The notes beneath the pieces were generated by a model. That model did not search any database and was not told where the DNA came from. It saw nothing but the letters and a program-made list of their open reading frames with translations. A stretch of DNA of 64,000 nucleotides. It comes from Chelonoidis abingdonii (lineage: Eukaryota; Chordata; Testudines; Testudinidae). This document shows, in pieces, positions 41,521 through 55,923 of this stretch. Location of the stretch: assembly GCF_003597395.2 (NCBI RefSeq), contig NC_133771.1, positions 43,973,283 to 44,037,282 of the forward strand, given 5' to 3'. Position 1 is the first letter of the stretch, and each line of letters begins with the position of its first letter. Made by a program: the position numbers and the translations under genes.

Positions 41521-41930
41521 TTTACTACAGAATTATAATCAATGCATTATTAATATGTCTATTGTAATGTCTACAATCTATTACAGGAAGGGGAACAACA
41601 CATATTTATATTGTTGTACAAGTCAATTAGATTCAATGAAGGCAGTACAGCAGAAGGGGATCCTTAAGAGAGACTTAAACACGGACTAGGAAGTGGCCTT
41701 GAGATCAGTTCAGGGAGGCTGTGTGGATGGAGGCAGAAAGACAATAATGTGAGAACCTTATAATGATATGGACAGAAGCTGAATAAATGATGCAGTGGAG
41801 AAGGTCCAAGGGCTACATGAAGCTCAACAGTGAAAGACAAGTAGGCACGGGGGTTGTGGGTTTTGCTTTCTTTTCTTCCTGATCACCTTCTGAACACCGA
41901 TCAGTGTTTAACACAAGGAAGTTAGACTGT

Positions 41931-42893
41931 TGTCATAAACAGATAGCTAAGGGTTAATGTTTCTTTTACCTGTAAAGGGTTAACAAAGGGAACCAAACAC
42001 CTGACAAGAGGACCAATCAGGAAACCGGATTTTTCAAAGCTTAAGGGAGGGAATTTGTGGGTGTTTCTTGGTCTTGGGTCTTTGTCTGTTCTGTGCTCTC
42101 TCAGCTATGAGAGGGTCTATTTCCAGTCCTTCTAATCTTCTGTTTCCCAGTTGTAAGTACAAGGTAGCAAAAGTATAGTCTTTTAAATTGTTTTGCTGTA
42201 TTTGCATCTGTGTATCTGGCTGGTGGAGTCTTTATGTGTATTTGGCTATAAGTACTTTAAATTGTATTGTTTTTGGATAAGGCTGTTTATCCCTTTTCTA
42301 TTGTTTATTCATTTTCTATAAGTTGAAAACCCTGTATCTTACCATCTAGATTACAGAGAACTGTTATTCTATTCTTTTTTTTTTTTTTTATTAAAAGTTT
42401 TGTTTTTTAAGACCTGTTGATTTTTTTTTTCTAGTTGACCCACCAGGAAATTGGTGGGAGAAAGGAAAGACAGGGGGGAGGGGAAAAACTGCTCTCTGTG
42501 TTTAACTCTCCTAGTGTCCCAGGGCGGGAAGAAGCTAAGGGGGAAGAGAGATAGAATCTTTTCTGTTTCCTTGTCTTTGGGTTTGTCTCTTTGTGGAAGA
42601 GAGGAGACATGCTTCTTGGTATTGTGATGTAAAGAGGTTGCATCAGTAACTCTCAGGTTAGCCCAGAGAGGAAATTCTGGGTGGGAGAGAGGTGGGGGGA
42701 ATGGTTTATTTCCCTTTGTTAGGAGACTCAGGGCATCTGAGTCTTGGGGTCCCACAGGGAAGTTTTGGGGGACCCAAGTGTACCAGGCACTGAAATTCCT
42801 GGTTGGTGGCAGCCTATCAGATCTAAGCTGGTAATTAAGCTTAGAGGGTTCATGCTAGCTTCTCAGGTTATGAACGCTAAGGAAGCTATGACA
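41931..42893 (+). mobile_element. Solo LTR with 5-bp target duplication
   Basis: 963-bp LTR starting tgtcataaacagatagc and ending gctatgaca (TG...CA), flanked by actgt at 41926-41930 and 42894-42898. An attaaa poly(A) signal is at 42390-42395, near a T-rich run. No internal gag/pol sequence, so the element was reduced to one LTR by recombination. The 5-bp duplication suits Gypsy-like or some retrovirus-like elements. The 128-codon ORF on the other strand is composition only. Confidence 0.85.
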
Positions 42894-44892
42894 ACTGTCC
42901 ATGAGAGTAACATACAGTAGGACATCTGCAGGAAAGAATTTGGTTCTGAGGAAGGATCTAGAGAAGTCTGGGGGCAGCTGGCATAGGCAAAGTGGGAATC
43001 TATTCCAAGTGTAGTGGTGAAGCATAAAAAAGCCTGAAGACAATAAAGGCCTCTTCCCATTTTTTGGTCTTTTTTTATCAATCCAACTATAGTGCATGTC
43101 AAAGAGATCTACATATTTAACATCTTATAACACATTTAATTGAAAAACACATGTGCAGTAATTATTTTAACAAAACATGAAACAGAGACAGCCAAAAACT
43201 GTTGATGATTCCTTGCTCTTATATCTAGGCGTTTTCACCAGCCCATTCAGCTTTTGCAGAAAACAGCATTATGAGACATATAAATGTGGCTTTTACTCAA
43301 TATTTGCTTTTCCAACTCATCCCTGGAAGGACAAATATGTTTGTACCAAAGGCTCTCATGTTAAAATGCTCTTTATACCATTCCTTTCTTGCACCAATCT
43401 CTTCCCTTGTTGCCACGCTTTCAAAATCTAGAGAATTTCCCATGAAGCTGAAACTATTGTATGTTAGTCACCCAGCCTACAAAACATTTTGGGCCAGATG
43501 TTGTCCACACTTCAACTGGGGAACTCTTGTGGAAATCAATGGGAATTCTGCACATAGAAAAAAATGTATGATACAGCAAGTTATCTTTTCATCAGAATAA
43601 AAAAATGTAACTGCTCTATGGAATGTTTGAATTGGCATTAGGAATACGATTAATATGGTGGCTTCTACTAGGTAATCAATGTTTTATTCCTCCTATGAAT
43701 ATCAGTGGATGGAATGAAATGTCAATGCCAAAGCAATTGATATTTACAGAACAATTGTTAAAAACAGCAAGAGCAAAATGTAATCAGAGAACATTTATTA
43801 TTGTTAAATATAGTAGTGGGATTAAAGCAAATGAGAAGAGATGTAATCATCAAGAAGCAGAAAGATATATTTTAGATATTTTTAAATGAATAAGCCTCAT
43901 TTCAGTTTAATGATTTTTTCAAACGAGCACGGGGAGTAGCCTCTGTAAGGATTTTATATCTTGCCGAATACACTAGTAATACAAATAACGACCAATTGTG
44001 AAAAAGGCAGATGTCTTCATGTATAAAAGCTCACTACTTCAGACATGCTGACTATGCTGACTAGCCCACAGCATAACAGGCAACTATTGCATTCTGTACC
44101 CCCGCCTGCAAACTCCAACTCCTGCTGATGTGAATGGGAGCTGAATAGTCTCAGCACTAGCGCTTAGGAATTGCAAACAATGAAATCCAATAAATGCAAG
44201 AGTGACTCCTTAGTTTAAAAAGATTCTTCCAGCCAAACTTTTAAATTTGGGTCTAAACATATTAGATTGGAACTACATCTACTAGACGTTTACACAATAA
44301 GAATCAATTTTCAGAATAATCATCTTTGCTTAATAGGCGACCATTATTAAATAATGTTAAAGTATTTTTCTGAAGGGTTAATTCAATTTAATAACTTAGT
44401 GACTCATATTTTCATGATAATACACTATTTAATGTTAGCCTGAAGACTTCACCAGACAAGAAATGGGATACAGATGAATTAGGTATCACACAATGCAGAC
44501 ATTGCATTAATATGACAATGAAATATACGTATTTCAAACACTCTGGGTAGTATTATTCCCCATTAATATAGAGCCATCCCACTCAAATTGTCAATGGTGC
44601 AACATATGATACAAATTAAATGTTTGTTTCTTTCTTTTTTTAAAAAACATTATACCCCACACATCACATACAGTTTTTGCGGCTTACACATTTGGCACAA
44701 AAAAAAAACAACAAAAAAACCCTGTAAAGCTAAATATTTTGTTTCTTTCATGTCATTCCAAAGCAATGATGAAGTAAGTATTAGACACACACTCTAGGAT
44801 TTAGGAAATGTAATTGGGAGTTCTATGTAGTGATCAATTATATAATTTTTAGGTGTGACATTTAAAAACCTGATACATAAAGGGATTTTCTA

Positions 44893-48047
<3,155 letters not shown>

Positions 48048-48199
48048 TTAAGACATATGTACTACATTTTAATAAATATACAGTACAACATTTTATAGGT
48101 GCATTCAATCAGAGATAATATTATACGCTTATCTGTTATCATGGGAAGGCATTTTGTTTCTACAGGTATTTTCCCACTGAGATGCATCATGCTTATGCT

Positions 48200-48915
48200 T
48201 ATGTTGGCTTCTGGCCAGTTTCCTGGACATCATAAGTACCCACCCCAGGGGAGGCAGGAAGTGGCCCAGGGGCAGCCCCCAGAGCATTGGCTGCAAAGCC
48301 CCGAGCCTCCATGTTGACGTGTTGCGGTTGGATCCCTGCCAACCCTGGGGCATCTGATTCTGCCCCTGACAGGGCTGGGACATGGTGGAGTAGGGAAGAC
48401 CCGTGTCCCACTAACCCCGAGTGGCTGACCCTCGTGCCTCTGCAAGGGGCTCTCACTCTGAAGACGAGTGGCCCCAGACCCTTGAGACTGTTCGATGGCT
48501 GCCTGGGCCCTGCAAGCCCAGGTCCCAGCCTAGAATCATAGATTATTAAGGGTGGAAGGGACCACAGAAGGTCATCTAGTCCAACTCCCTGCTCAAAGCA
48601 GGACCAATCCCCAACTAAATCCCCAAATCCCTAAACAGCCCCTCTCAAAGACTGAACTCACAACCCTGGGTTTAGCAGGCAAATGCTCAAACCTATGAGT
48701 ATCCCTCCCCTACCCTGAGCTATCCCTCGCCCCTCTGCCTACCTTGAGATTGTAGTGTTTGCTGGCTGCCTGGGCCCCACCCAGGCTATAGCCAGCCCCT
48801 TGAGACTGTTGTTTTCCGGCTGCTGGAAACCCAGATGGACTCCGCCCTAGTTAAGTTGCAACAAGCTTGGCGGCGGACTACCGCCAGCCCTTCAATGACC
48901 TCCCTCCTCCGAAGT
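48200..48915. repeat. GC-rich LTR-like remnant split by a SINE
   Basis: Flanking parts share cccttgagactgtt and ggctgcctgggcccc on both sides of a SINE at 48532-48711. This suggests an LTR-type repeat, partly duplicated, later hit by the SINE. The many ORFs on both strands (about 48099-48541) follow from GC-richness. Confidence 0.4.
48532..48711 (-). mobile_element. tRNA-headed SINE with CR1-like tail
   Basis: In minus orientation it has the tRNA-like head (complement of aaccctgggtttagcaggc and tatccctcccc) and ends in a CR1-type tail (agaatcatagattattaagg and ggtcatctagtccaactccc in complement). The shared tail lets CR1 machinery mobilise such SINEs (family knowledge). It appears near full length. 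Confidence 0.8.
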
Positions 48916-49341
48916 GAGTGAGGGAGTATTACAGTCCAGTTAATCCATCAAACAAGCTAACAATTCCCTTTTCTTCCTTTGATGCTTCAGCTATCAATAT
49001 GTATTTAAGTGATATGACAATTGGTATATGACAAATGTCAGAATGTAAATAACATCATTTTACTCTTTGAGTGCCTAACAGCATGGGAAAGGAACATGCA
49101 TGGGAAGTCAAACCAAACAACCACTACGTGCAACCTTGGAGTTTGCATTATAGAGGTATGTAAAACTTTCTCAGAGGATACTCTAAGAAGATGTATCATG
49201 TCTTCATGTGTTAGGGTCAAAATTTCAAGCAAAGTTTAATTTGTATTGAGATGGCATGATAGTCAGTATCAGATCTTCACGGTGAGTAAATCCTCATGCT
49301 TATCTCCCATACAAATTATTATTATTACTATAATGCCTAGG

Positions 49342-49666
49342 CAGGGCCGGCTCCAGGCCCCAGCGTGCCAAGCGCTTGCTTGGGGCGGCATGCCGCGGGG
49401 GGTGCTCTGCCGGTTGCCGGGAGGGCAGCAGGTGGCTCCGGTGGACCTCCTGCAGGCTTGCCTGCGGAGGATCCGCTGGTCCTGCGGCTCCGGTGGAGCA
49501 TCCACAGGTACGACTGCGGGAGGTCCACCAGAGCTGCGGGACCGGCGGACCCTCCGCAGCCATGTCTGCAGGAGATCCACTGGAGCCGCGGGACCGGCGA
49601 CCGGCAGAGCACCCCCCATGGCGTGCCACCGTGCTTGGGGTGGCGAAATGGCTAGAGCCAGCCCTG
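49342..49666. mobile_element. GC-rich hAT MITE with perfect 8-bp duplication
   Basis: 325 bp from cagggccggctccagg to agagccagccctg, flanked by tgcctagg at 49334-49341 and 49667-49674. The interior repeats cctgcaggcttgcctgcgg-like units with opposing copies. Its GC-richness removes stops in all frames, producing ORFs up to 162 codons on both strands that I do not accept as genes. Confidence 0.85.
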
Positions 49667-50156
49667 TGCCTAGGCACCCCAGTCATGGACCAAAACAGTT
49701 CCTGCCTTTTACATGTTACCTCTCCTTTCCCTAGCTCTTATGAGAAGCAGATATTAACACTTTGTCAAACTGAGGCATCACCTCTATTCTCCAGATATTT
49801 GTTCTCTTTATAGCTATTAGGCTGGTAGTCTCTTGTTGTAAATTGTTTTGTCTTGCCTTGTGATGTTTTGGCCAGTTATTTGGTCATGTTTTGGTTTTGT
49901 ACAGATTTTTTTTAAAAAAAAAAACTTTGCTTGGGACAGAAATTTGTTATATCAAATCTCACTTCATCACCTTCATGTCCTCTCTGTATTGTGCCACTTG
50001 ATACATTCCTTATCTATTGTTTTTATTGAGCTGATTCCTACTTAATAATTATATAAGGCTTTCCTTTGCCCAAACACTTTAACCAGTCAGTATTACTTTG
50101 AGATGTATAACCATTGTTCACTTTTTACACATGTGGAAACTACTGCAATGTGCAAA

Positions 50157-50252
50157 AAGCAACTAAGAGTCCTGTGGCACCATAAAGACTAACATATGTA
50201 TTGAAGCATATGCTTTCGTGGGTGAATGCCCACTTCATCAGACACAGCAGCA
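50157..50252 (-). mobile_element. Penelope-like element, truncated 3' end
   Basis: Reverse-orientation terminal block: gtcctgtggcaccataaaga, ctttcgtgggtgaatgccc and cacttcatcagac. About 95 bp remain. Confidence 0.7.
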
Positions 50253-50685
50253 ACGTGCATTACTGGTCATGATTACTTTGTACTGTGAACACCATTTCGG
50301 ATATTATTGTTCTGAACTTCTGTGCTGCAATACGTAATTGTGCAATGGAGGTTTGTAGATATTACATTTAAAAAAGTTTGTCAATATGGACATGAACTTC
50401 CCTCACTCAGAGCCCAATCCCTTGCATATCTAACTCTATGGATTAATAGAAATTTTGGCTCAGAAGGGAAGTAGGATCACACTCAACTTCTTTATTTTTT
50501 TTCTACCTTTCACAATTTTCCTTAATTATTTTTGACATACCTGTCACTACCAATGTGTCATACTTTATCACATTACTACTCTAAACGCAACTTCCTGCAT
50601 TTGTTGGGCAAGATTCTCCTCCACCTGCAATTTATTGAGTGCAATAAGTTGCCATAGCCATAGCTTTTTTCTGTACCTATAGCAA

Positions 50686-51047
50686 ACTTTTTGGCCTGAG
50701 GGCCACACATCAGGTTTCATAAACTGTATGGACGACCGCTTAGTGGAGAGGGTTATGGCCTAGCCCCCACCTCCTATCTGCCCCTCCCGGGACTCCTGCC
50801 CCATCCCCCTGCCCACCTCCAGGTTTCCTGATGGCCTCTCTGGGACCCCAGCCCCATCAACACACAACCGCTCCCTGTCCTCTGACTGCCCCTGAATCTC
50901 CGTAGCCCTATCCAACCTCTCCTCTCATTCCTGATGTCCCCCCCGGGACCCCTGCCCCATCCAACCACCCCTTCTCCCTGCCCACTGACTGCCCCCGGAA
51001 CCTGTGCTGCTGATTTCCCTCTGCCGCCCCATCCAACCCCGCCTCCT
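50686..51047. repeat. C-rich tandemly varied repeat in a hAT-like element
   Basis: Starts with a hAT-like end (aactttttggcctgagggcc) and continues with imperfect C-rich units (gggacccctgccccatccaa, ctgcccactgactgccccc) repeated several times. The number of units likely varies between individuals (inference). Confidence 0.5.
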
Positions 51048-51179
51048 AGATAGCATCAATTTAGGCTTAAATACAGACTGGGAAAGGCTGAGCCATTACA
51101 CAAATTGAAACTATTTCTTCATGTTAAATATCCTCACACCTTCTTGCCAAATTTTCTTAAATGGGTATCTTGATTATCA

Positions 51180-51410
51180 CCACAAAAGTTATTTTTTTCT
51201 CCTGCTGACAATAGCTCATCTTAATTAATTAGCCTCTTAGAGTTGGTAGGACAACTCCCACCTTTTCATGTTCTCTGTATGTATACATATCTCCTTGCTA
51301 TATGTTCCATTTTATGCATTCGATGAAGTGGGCTGTAGCCCACAAAAGCTTATGCTCAAATAAACTTGTTAGTCTCTAAGGTGCCATAAATACTCCTGTT
51401 CTTATCAATA
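51180..51410 (+). mobile_element. Penelope-like element, 3' end
   Basis: Contains gatgaagtgggctgtagccc, aaaagcttatgctcaaataa and gttagtctctaaggtgcc. 5'-truncated. Confidence 0.75.
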
Positions 51411-51669
51411 CTATAGGTATTTCTTTATCCTTAAAGAAGAGAATACAAGAAAACAGCAGAATTCATATAGAACAGTGACTTTTACATTTTTGGTACTCTT
51501 CCAGAAAAAAAACAACATAGGAGGAACACGTGTCCAGATTCTGTAACTCTTACTCATGTTGAGAACTATCTCACTCTATAAGTAGTCCCAAAAAAGTCCA
51601 TGGGAATTGTCTAGCTGAAGTTAGATATTTTCATACTAGGTATAAAGTACACTTTTTAAACAATGAGGG

Positions 51670-51885
51670 TAATCAACTATTGGAATAACTTACCTAGGAT
51701 GGATTCTTCATCTCTTGGAGATGTCTTTAAATCAAGATATCCTTCTAAAACATATGTTATGACTCACACAGAAGTTATGGGCTCAATGAGGAATTACTTT
51801 GTGAGATTCTGTGGGCCTGTGTTATGCAGGATATCAGAGTAGATGATCAGAGTGGTCCTTTCTTCCCTTAAGATCTATGAATACT
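51670..51885 (+). mobile_element. CR1 LINE, 3' end
   Basis: CR1-type tail: cttacctaggatggattctt, atgtctttaaatcaaga, tgtgttatgcaggatatcag and agatctatgaat. Confidence 0.7.
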
Positions 51886-52089
51886 CACAGAGTAAAGTGC
51901 TCTTCAATGTGATCATGGATGGCAGAATTGGGCTGTAACCTGCAGTGCCCACACTCACACTGAGCAAGTACCTTACTAAATGCAATTAAACGCAGCATTG
52001 CCCTTTAAACAAATAACTTAAGCAGTTAAAATGACAGTGACACCCATCTCTTTTTACATAGACTATGCCCATTAATTTTCTTCCACACT

Positions 52090-53290
52090 AAAGATAAGAA
52101 AGTTACTTACCTGTAATTGGAGGTTCTTTGAGATGCAGAATCCCTATCTCTATTTCACTGAGGGTTTATGAATCCACACTATGCATCCAGAGCTCGAGAA
52201 TTTGAAAGTAGCACTGTCCGTTGGTCTGTGCATGTATCTTTGCTTTGCCTCATGCTTTCATCTGAGGTGATAAAGGTTGGGGCAGACTGACCACATCTCC
52301 AGTTCCTTCTCCATTGCAAATTGAACAGATCCACAACAGAGGGAAAGGAGGGCATGAAGTGGAATACAGATAGGAACCACCCATCTCAAAGAACCGCCAG
52401 TTGCAGGTAAGTAACCTCCTCTTCTTCTTCGAGTAATGATCCCTATTGTATTCCATTGAGGCTTATTAACAAGCAGTACCAAATTCAGAGGAAGGTGCGA
52501 AGAAGAGGATGAAATGGTTGAACAGATGGCAGTCACGCCATATGATGCATCCATCACAGAGTCCTGCATCAAGGTGTAGTGCACAGCAAAGGTATGCACC
52601 GAACTTCACGTGGCCACCCTACATATGTCTGGAAGTGACACACCATGGACGGTGCCGTAGTCAATGCCTGGGCTCTTGTGGAATGGACTCTCTGTCCAGG
52701 GCAGAGGCACTCCTTACAACTGATAACATAGTGTAATACACCCCAAAATCCAATTGGAAATCCTCTGTATGGAGATTGCCTGCCTCTTTATCCTCTCAGT
52801 GATAAGAAGTCTACAGGACTTCCTGACCGGTCTTGTCTTCTGTCAGTAGAAGATCTGCTGAGGTGCAAGGCTTTGTAAAGAAATCAGGTAAGTATATGGG
52901 TTGGTTGGGATGAAACCAAGATACGATCTTTTGTAGAAACTTGGGTGTAGGAACAAGGAAGTGTGGTGAAAGTGTTTGGGTTGGTTGGGATGAAACTGAG
53001 AAACAACCTTTTGTAGAAACTTGGGTGTAGGAACAAGGATATGTGGTGAAAGGTTAATCCACCATCATGGTCTGAAGTTCATCTACCCTTCTCACTGAAG
53101 TGATAGCCACTAGAAAGGCAACTTTCATGGAAATGAGGGGCATACGGCATGAAGCCAGAGGCTACAAGTGCAGTTTCAGTAACTCTGATAGAATGAGGTT
53201 GAGGTGCCTCAACCTGAGGGGTGATAGGTTGTACGGATCGGAAGTCCTGAGATGACCTTTCCAAAACCTAGTTAGTCAACAGATGTATAA
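52090..53290 (-). mobile_element. DIRS-like retroelement fragment (copy 2)
   Basis: Second, better preserved copy of the 29560-30660 family. Minus-strand translation near 52590-52640 gives SLPDICRVAT, a stop, then SSVHTFAVHYTLMQDSV. This resembles the IC-AA-W-S--TF---Y end of DIRS tyrosine recombinases. The agaaccgccagttgcaggta/cttcttcttcgag motif recalls a widespread turtle repeat. Superfamily tentative. Confidence 0.45.
52898..53057. repeat. Two tandem 80-bp units
   Basis: gggttggttgggatgaaac to gtgtggtgaaag occurs twice with an offset of exactly 80 bp and a handful of differences. The duplication is local, inside the DIRS-like fragment. Confidence 0.85.
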
Positions 53291-55686
53291 ATACAGCGTG
53301 TCCTTCCATGGAAAGAGGGTGATGAGAGGAACTAGCTCTTAGACTTGGTAAATCTTGAGTGTTGATACTATTTAGGTTTAAAAATAAAAGTAAATTTGCT
53401 ATTAGGAGGCCAAGCTTATTTAAAGTGACACAAAATTTTGGTACTGTATCTACTATTGTGGGTCCTCTCTTTTACTGTCTAAGTCAATTCATGTCTGTTA
53501 GTTTCCCACAGCTTTTTTTTAATGGATCACAAAAAGTTTTAAAACAAAGAAATATACCAAGTCCGCTTGTAAATCCCTCATATTCCATTGTTCTAGTCAC
53601 TTCAGTCCTTTGCCTATCTCACAGCGGGGCTATTTTATTTATTTATTTCAAACTGGCTTCTTTTGTCCACTATAATACAACTTTCACATTTCATTAACGT
53701 GATGTTCAGCTAATTTCAGCTGGCATGAGCCCAGGCTTCCTAACCTTCACGGGATGTGGATAGGAAGGGGAAGGCATGATTTTCAGTACTGTTGGAAACA
53801 TTCCCTGCTGGAATTACAATTCTTTATCTGAGTGATGGTATTGAACATCAGACCAACTTATTCTTTTATTATTTTTCATATTGTTATGGTAGCACTTAAG
53901 AAGCCCAACTGCGATCGGGGTCCCATTTATTCAGGTGCTATACAAACATAGAACAAGCCACAACATCTGCTATGAAGAGTTTACGTCTGCTCACTCAATG
54001 TCCCCTGTTGACTGATGTATGCAGCAACAATTGTAGTTTCAGAAAAGACAGCTTAAATATTGTGCTGAAACTTTACAGGGGAGAGAGTTCAGGGAGGGGG
54101 AAGTAGTAGACCCAGACAAAAATATATGTCAGACATACTCTGATGCTGCAACAAATAACCAGCAAATGTAGTATGTACCTGCATGTCTGCAGACAGATAA
54201 GTAAATTAGAAAGTTTAACTGACATATATCCCCGTGTATTGATTGCAGTCTCTCTACCACTGCTGTGTATATAAACAAGGTTTAATGTGTATCTTTGCAC
54301 TATGCATTATTTTCTGGTCATTTTTCCATCCCTGAAACTCACACATCTTTCTTCCACAGGGTCCACACCTTGAGGTGGGTTTTATTTCTCAATGAAGTAG
54401 CAAAAAATAGCACAATTTCTTTTTGTTGTTGTTTATTTTCACATTGTGATTTATGACTATCAATTCAAGTAACAACTGTCACTGCTAATGAGAGTTTTAC
54501 ACATAACTCCCCAAGCACTAAATTGAAAATTTATCTGACAGCTAGGCCACATTAGTGTGGTTTATTGAATATATACTTGGCCACCAGGGAGAGAAAACAG
54601 CTTTACGGTCGTGATCCCATTGAAGTACTTTCCTATTTCATAGACAAGTAACATCTCTAAAACTATGAATGACTGTAAAGCATGTTTGTTAAGGAACAGT
54701 AAATTCAGAAATTAGCTGAAAATTGAGTAAACACACACACATAAATATATTATATCATTAGTTATTGTCCTCTTCCAACCCCCCCCCCAAAAAACAAAAA
54801 ACAAACAAACAAAAAACCTTTGAATACATCATTCCCTCCTTAAAGTGTTCTGTGCAACATAGTACCTCAAGTAGCAAAGTTTGCTCATCTATTTTTGACA
54901 TCAAATATACACCAGTTACTAAAAATTTGATATCTTAAATAATTCACTGCATTTACCAAGTACAAATTCAAAATTTAAAAAGCCACCATTGACAAACATT
55001 TAACAAGTATCAAAATACTATTTGCATTTTTGTTCTATGAATGCATTATCTGTATTTGAGACTAGGAACCATTTTATTATCCACAAATATACTTGATCCT
55101 AATTAAACAAAACACTAGCTTTAAGCATTGATGTGCCATCCAGTAAAATGAGCATTTAGACAAGCTGTCAAGTTTTTAACTTGTCTCATTTGTAAGCTGT
55201 TTACAGCTCAGGATTCCCAAAGGTTTCTCTCTCTCTCTCTCTCCAGCTGGAAGGAAGTCACAAGTCTAGTACTTTATCTGGTTTTGTGCAGATGTCTCAA
55301 GAACTGTAATATTCGTGCTGGTGTACATATTTCATATGCTTGTAGTTAATGCAAACTTTAAAAGCCACTCATTCCCCCGTCATTCATTCCATCTGATAAC
55401 TGGCACTTTTTTATACACATCAATACACTGATATGGAACAATATAATTAATGTTCGCCTTATGTATTCACGCAGTGAGCACTGCTATGATAGGGCTCATT
55501 CATCCTGCAAAATAATCACACTGGTTAAAATTTCCAAAAAGATCTAAGTGACTTCAGAGCCTAAGACCCATTTTCATAAGTGACATAGGATCTCATGGAA
55601 AGTCAATGAGAAAGTAGGCTCCTTTTGAAAATATTAACCAGGGTATTTACATATATCTGTGACATATTAGAGTTGAGTCTAATTTG

Positions 55687-55923
55687 TCATTTAAAGGACA
55701 TGTTTTTTATGAGTTTGTTTAGGCCACACACTATCATTATGTCTTCAAGGATAAAATCATCATCTTCACCATGTCTGTGAAATACAGTCATGTCAGCAAT
55801 GCCCATCATCAAAAACACTTTCTTCTCTCTACTTTGAAGATTTCCAAAAAAATATTCAAAGCTTCCAATTTCTAGCAACTTAGGTGTGCAAGTTACAGAC
55901 ACCGCAGCAAAAGTCCCATCTGT
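55687..55923 (-). other. Unassigned 78-codon frame
   Basis: Open minus-strand frame with protein-like composition: LLEIGSFEYFFGNLQSREKK, then VFLMMGIADMTVFHRHGEDD and DFILEDIMIVCG, ending in TGA. An AG precedes it (aaaacag before ATGGGAC) but the pyrimidine tract is poor. No family recognised. It could be a retrocopied exon, a transposon piece or chance. Confidence 0.3.

Noticed and set aside
42369..42755. 128-codon minus-strand ORF
   Set aside because: Lies wholly inside the solo LTR, antisense to it, and ends in poly-Lys from the A/T run.
48099..48541. Overlapping 70-85-codon ORFs
   Set aside because: Both-strand frames in a GC-rich repeat remnant; no motif.
49246..49813. Long ORFs on both strands (up to 162 codons)
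   Set aside because: They overlap in several frames over one GC-rich MITE, with no family resemblance or conserved motif.
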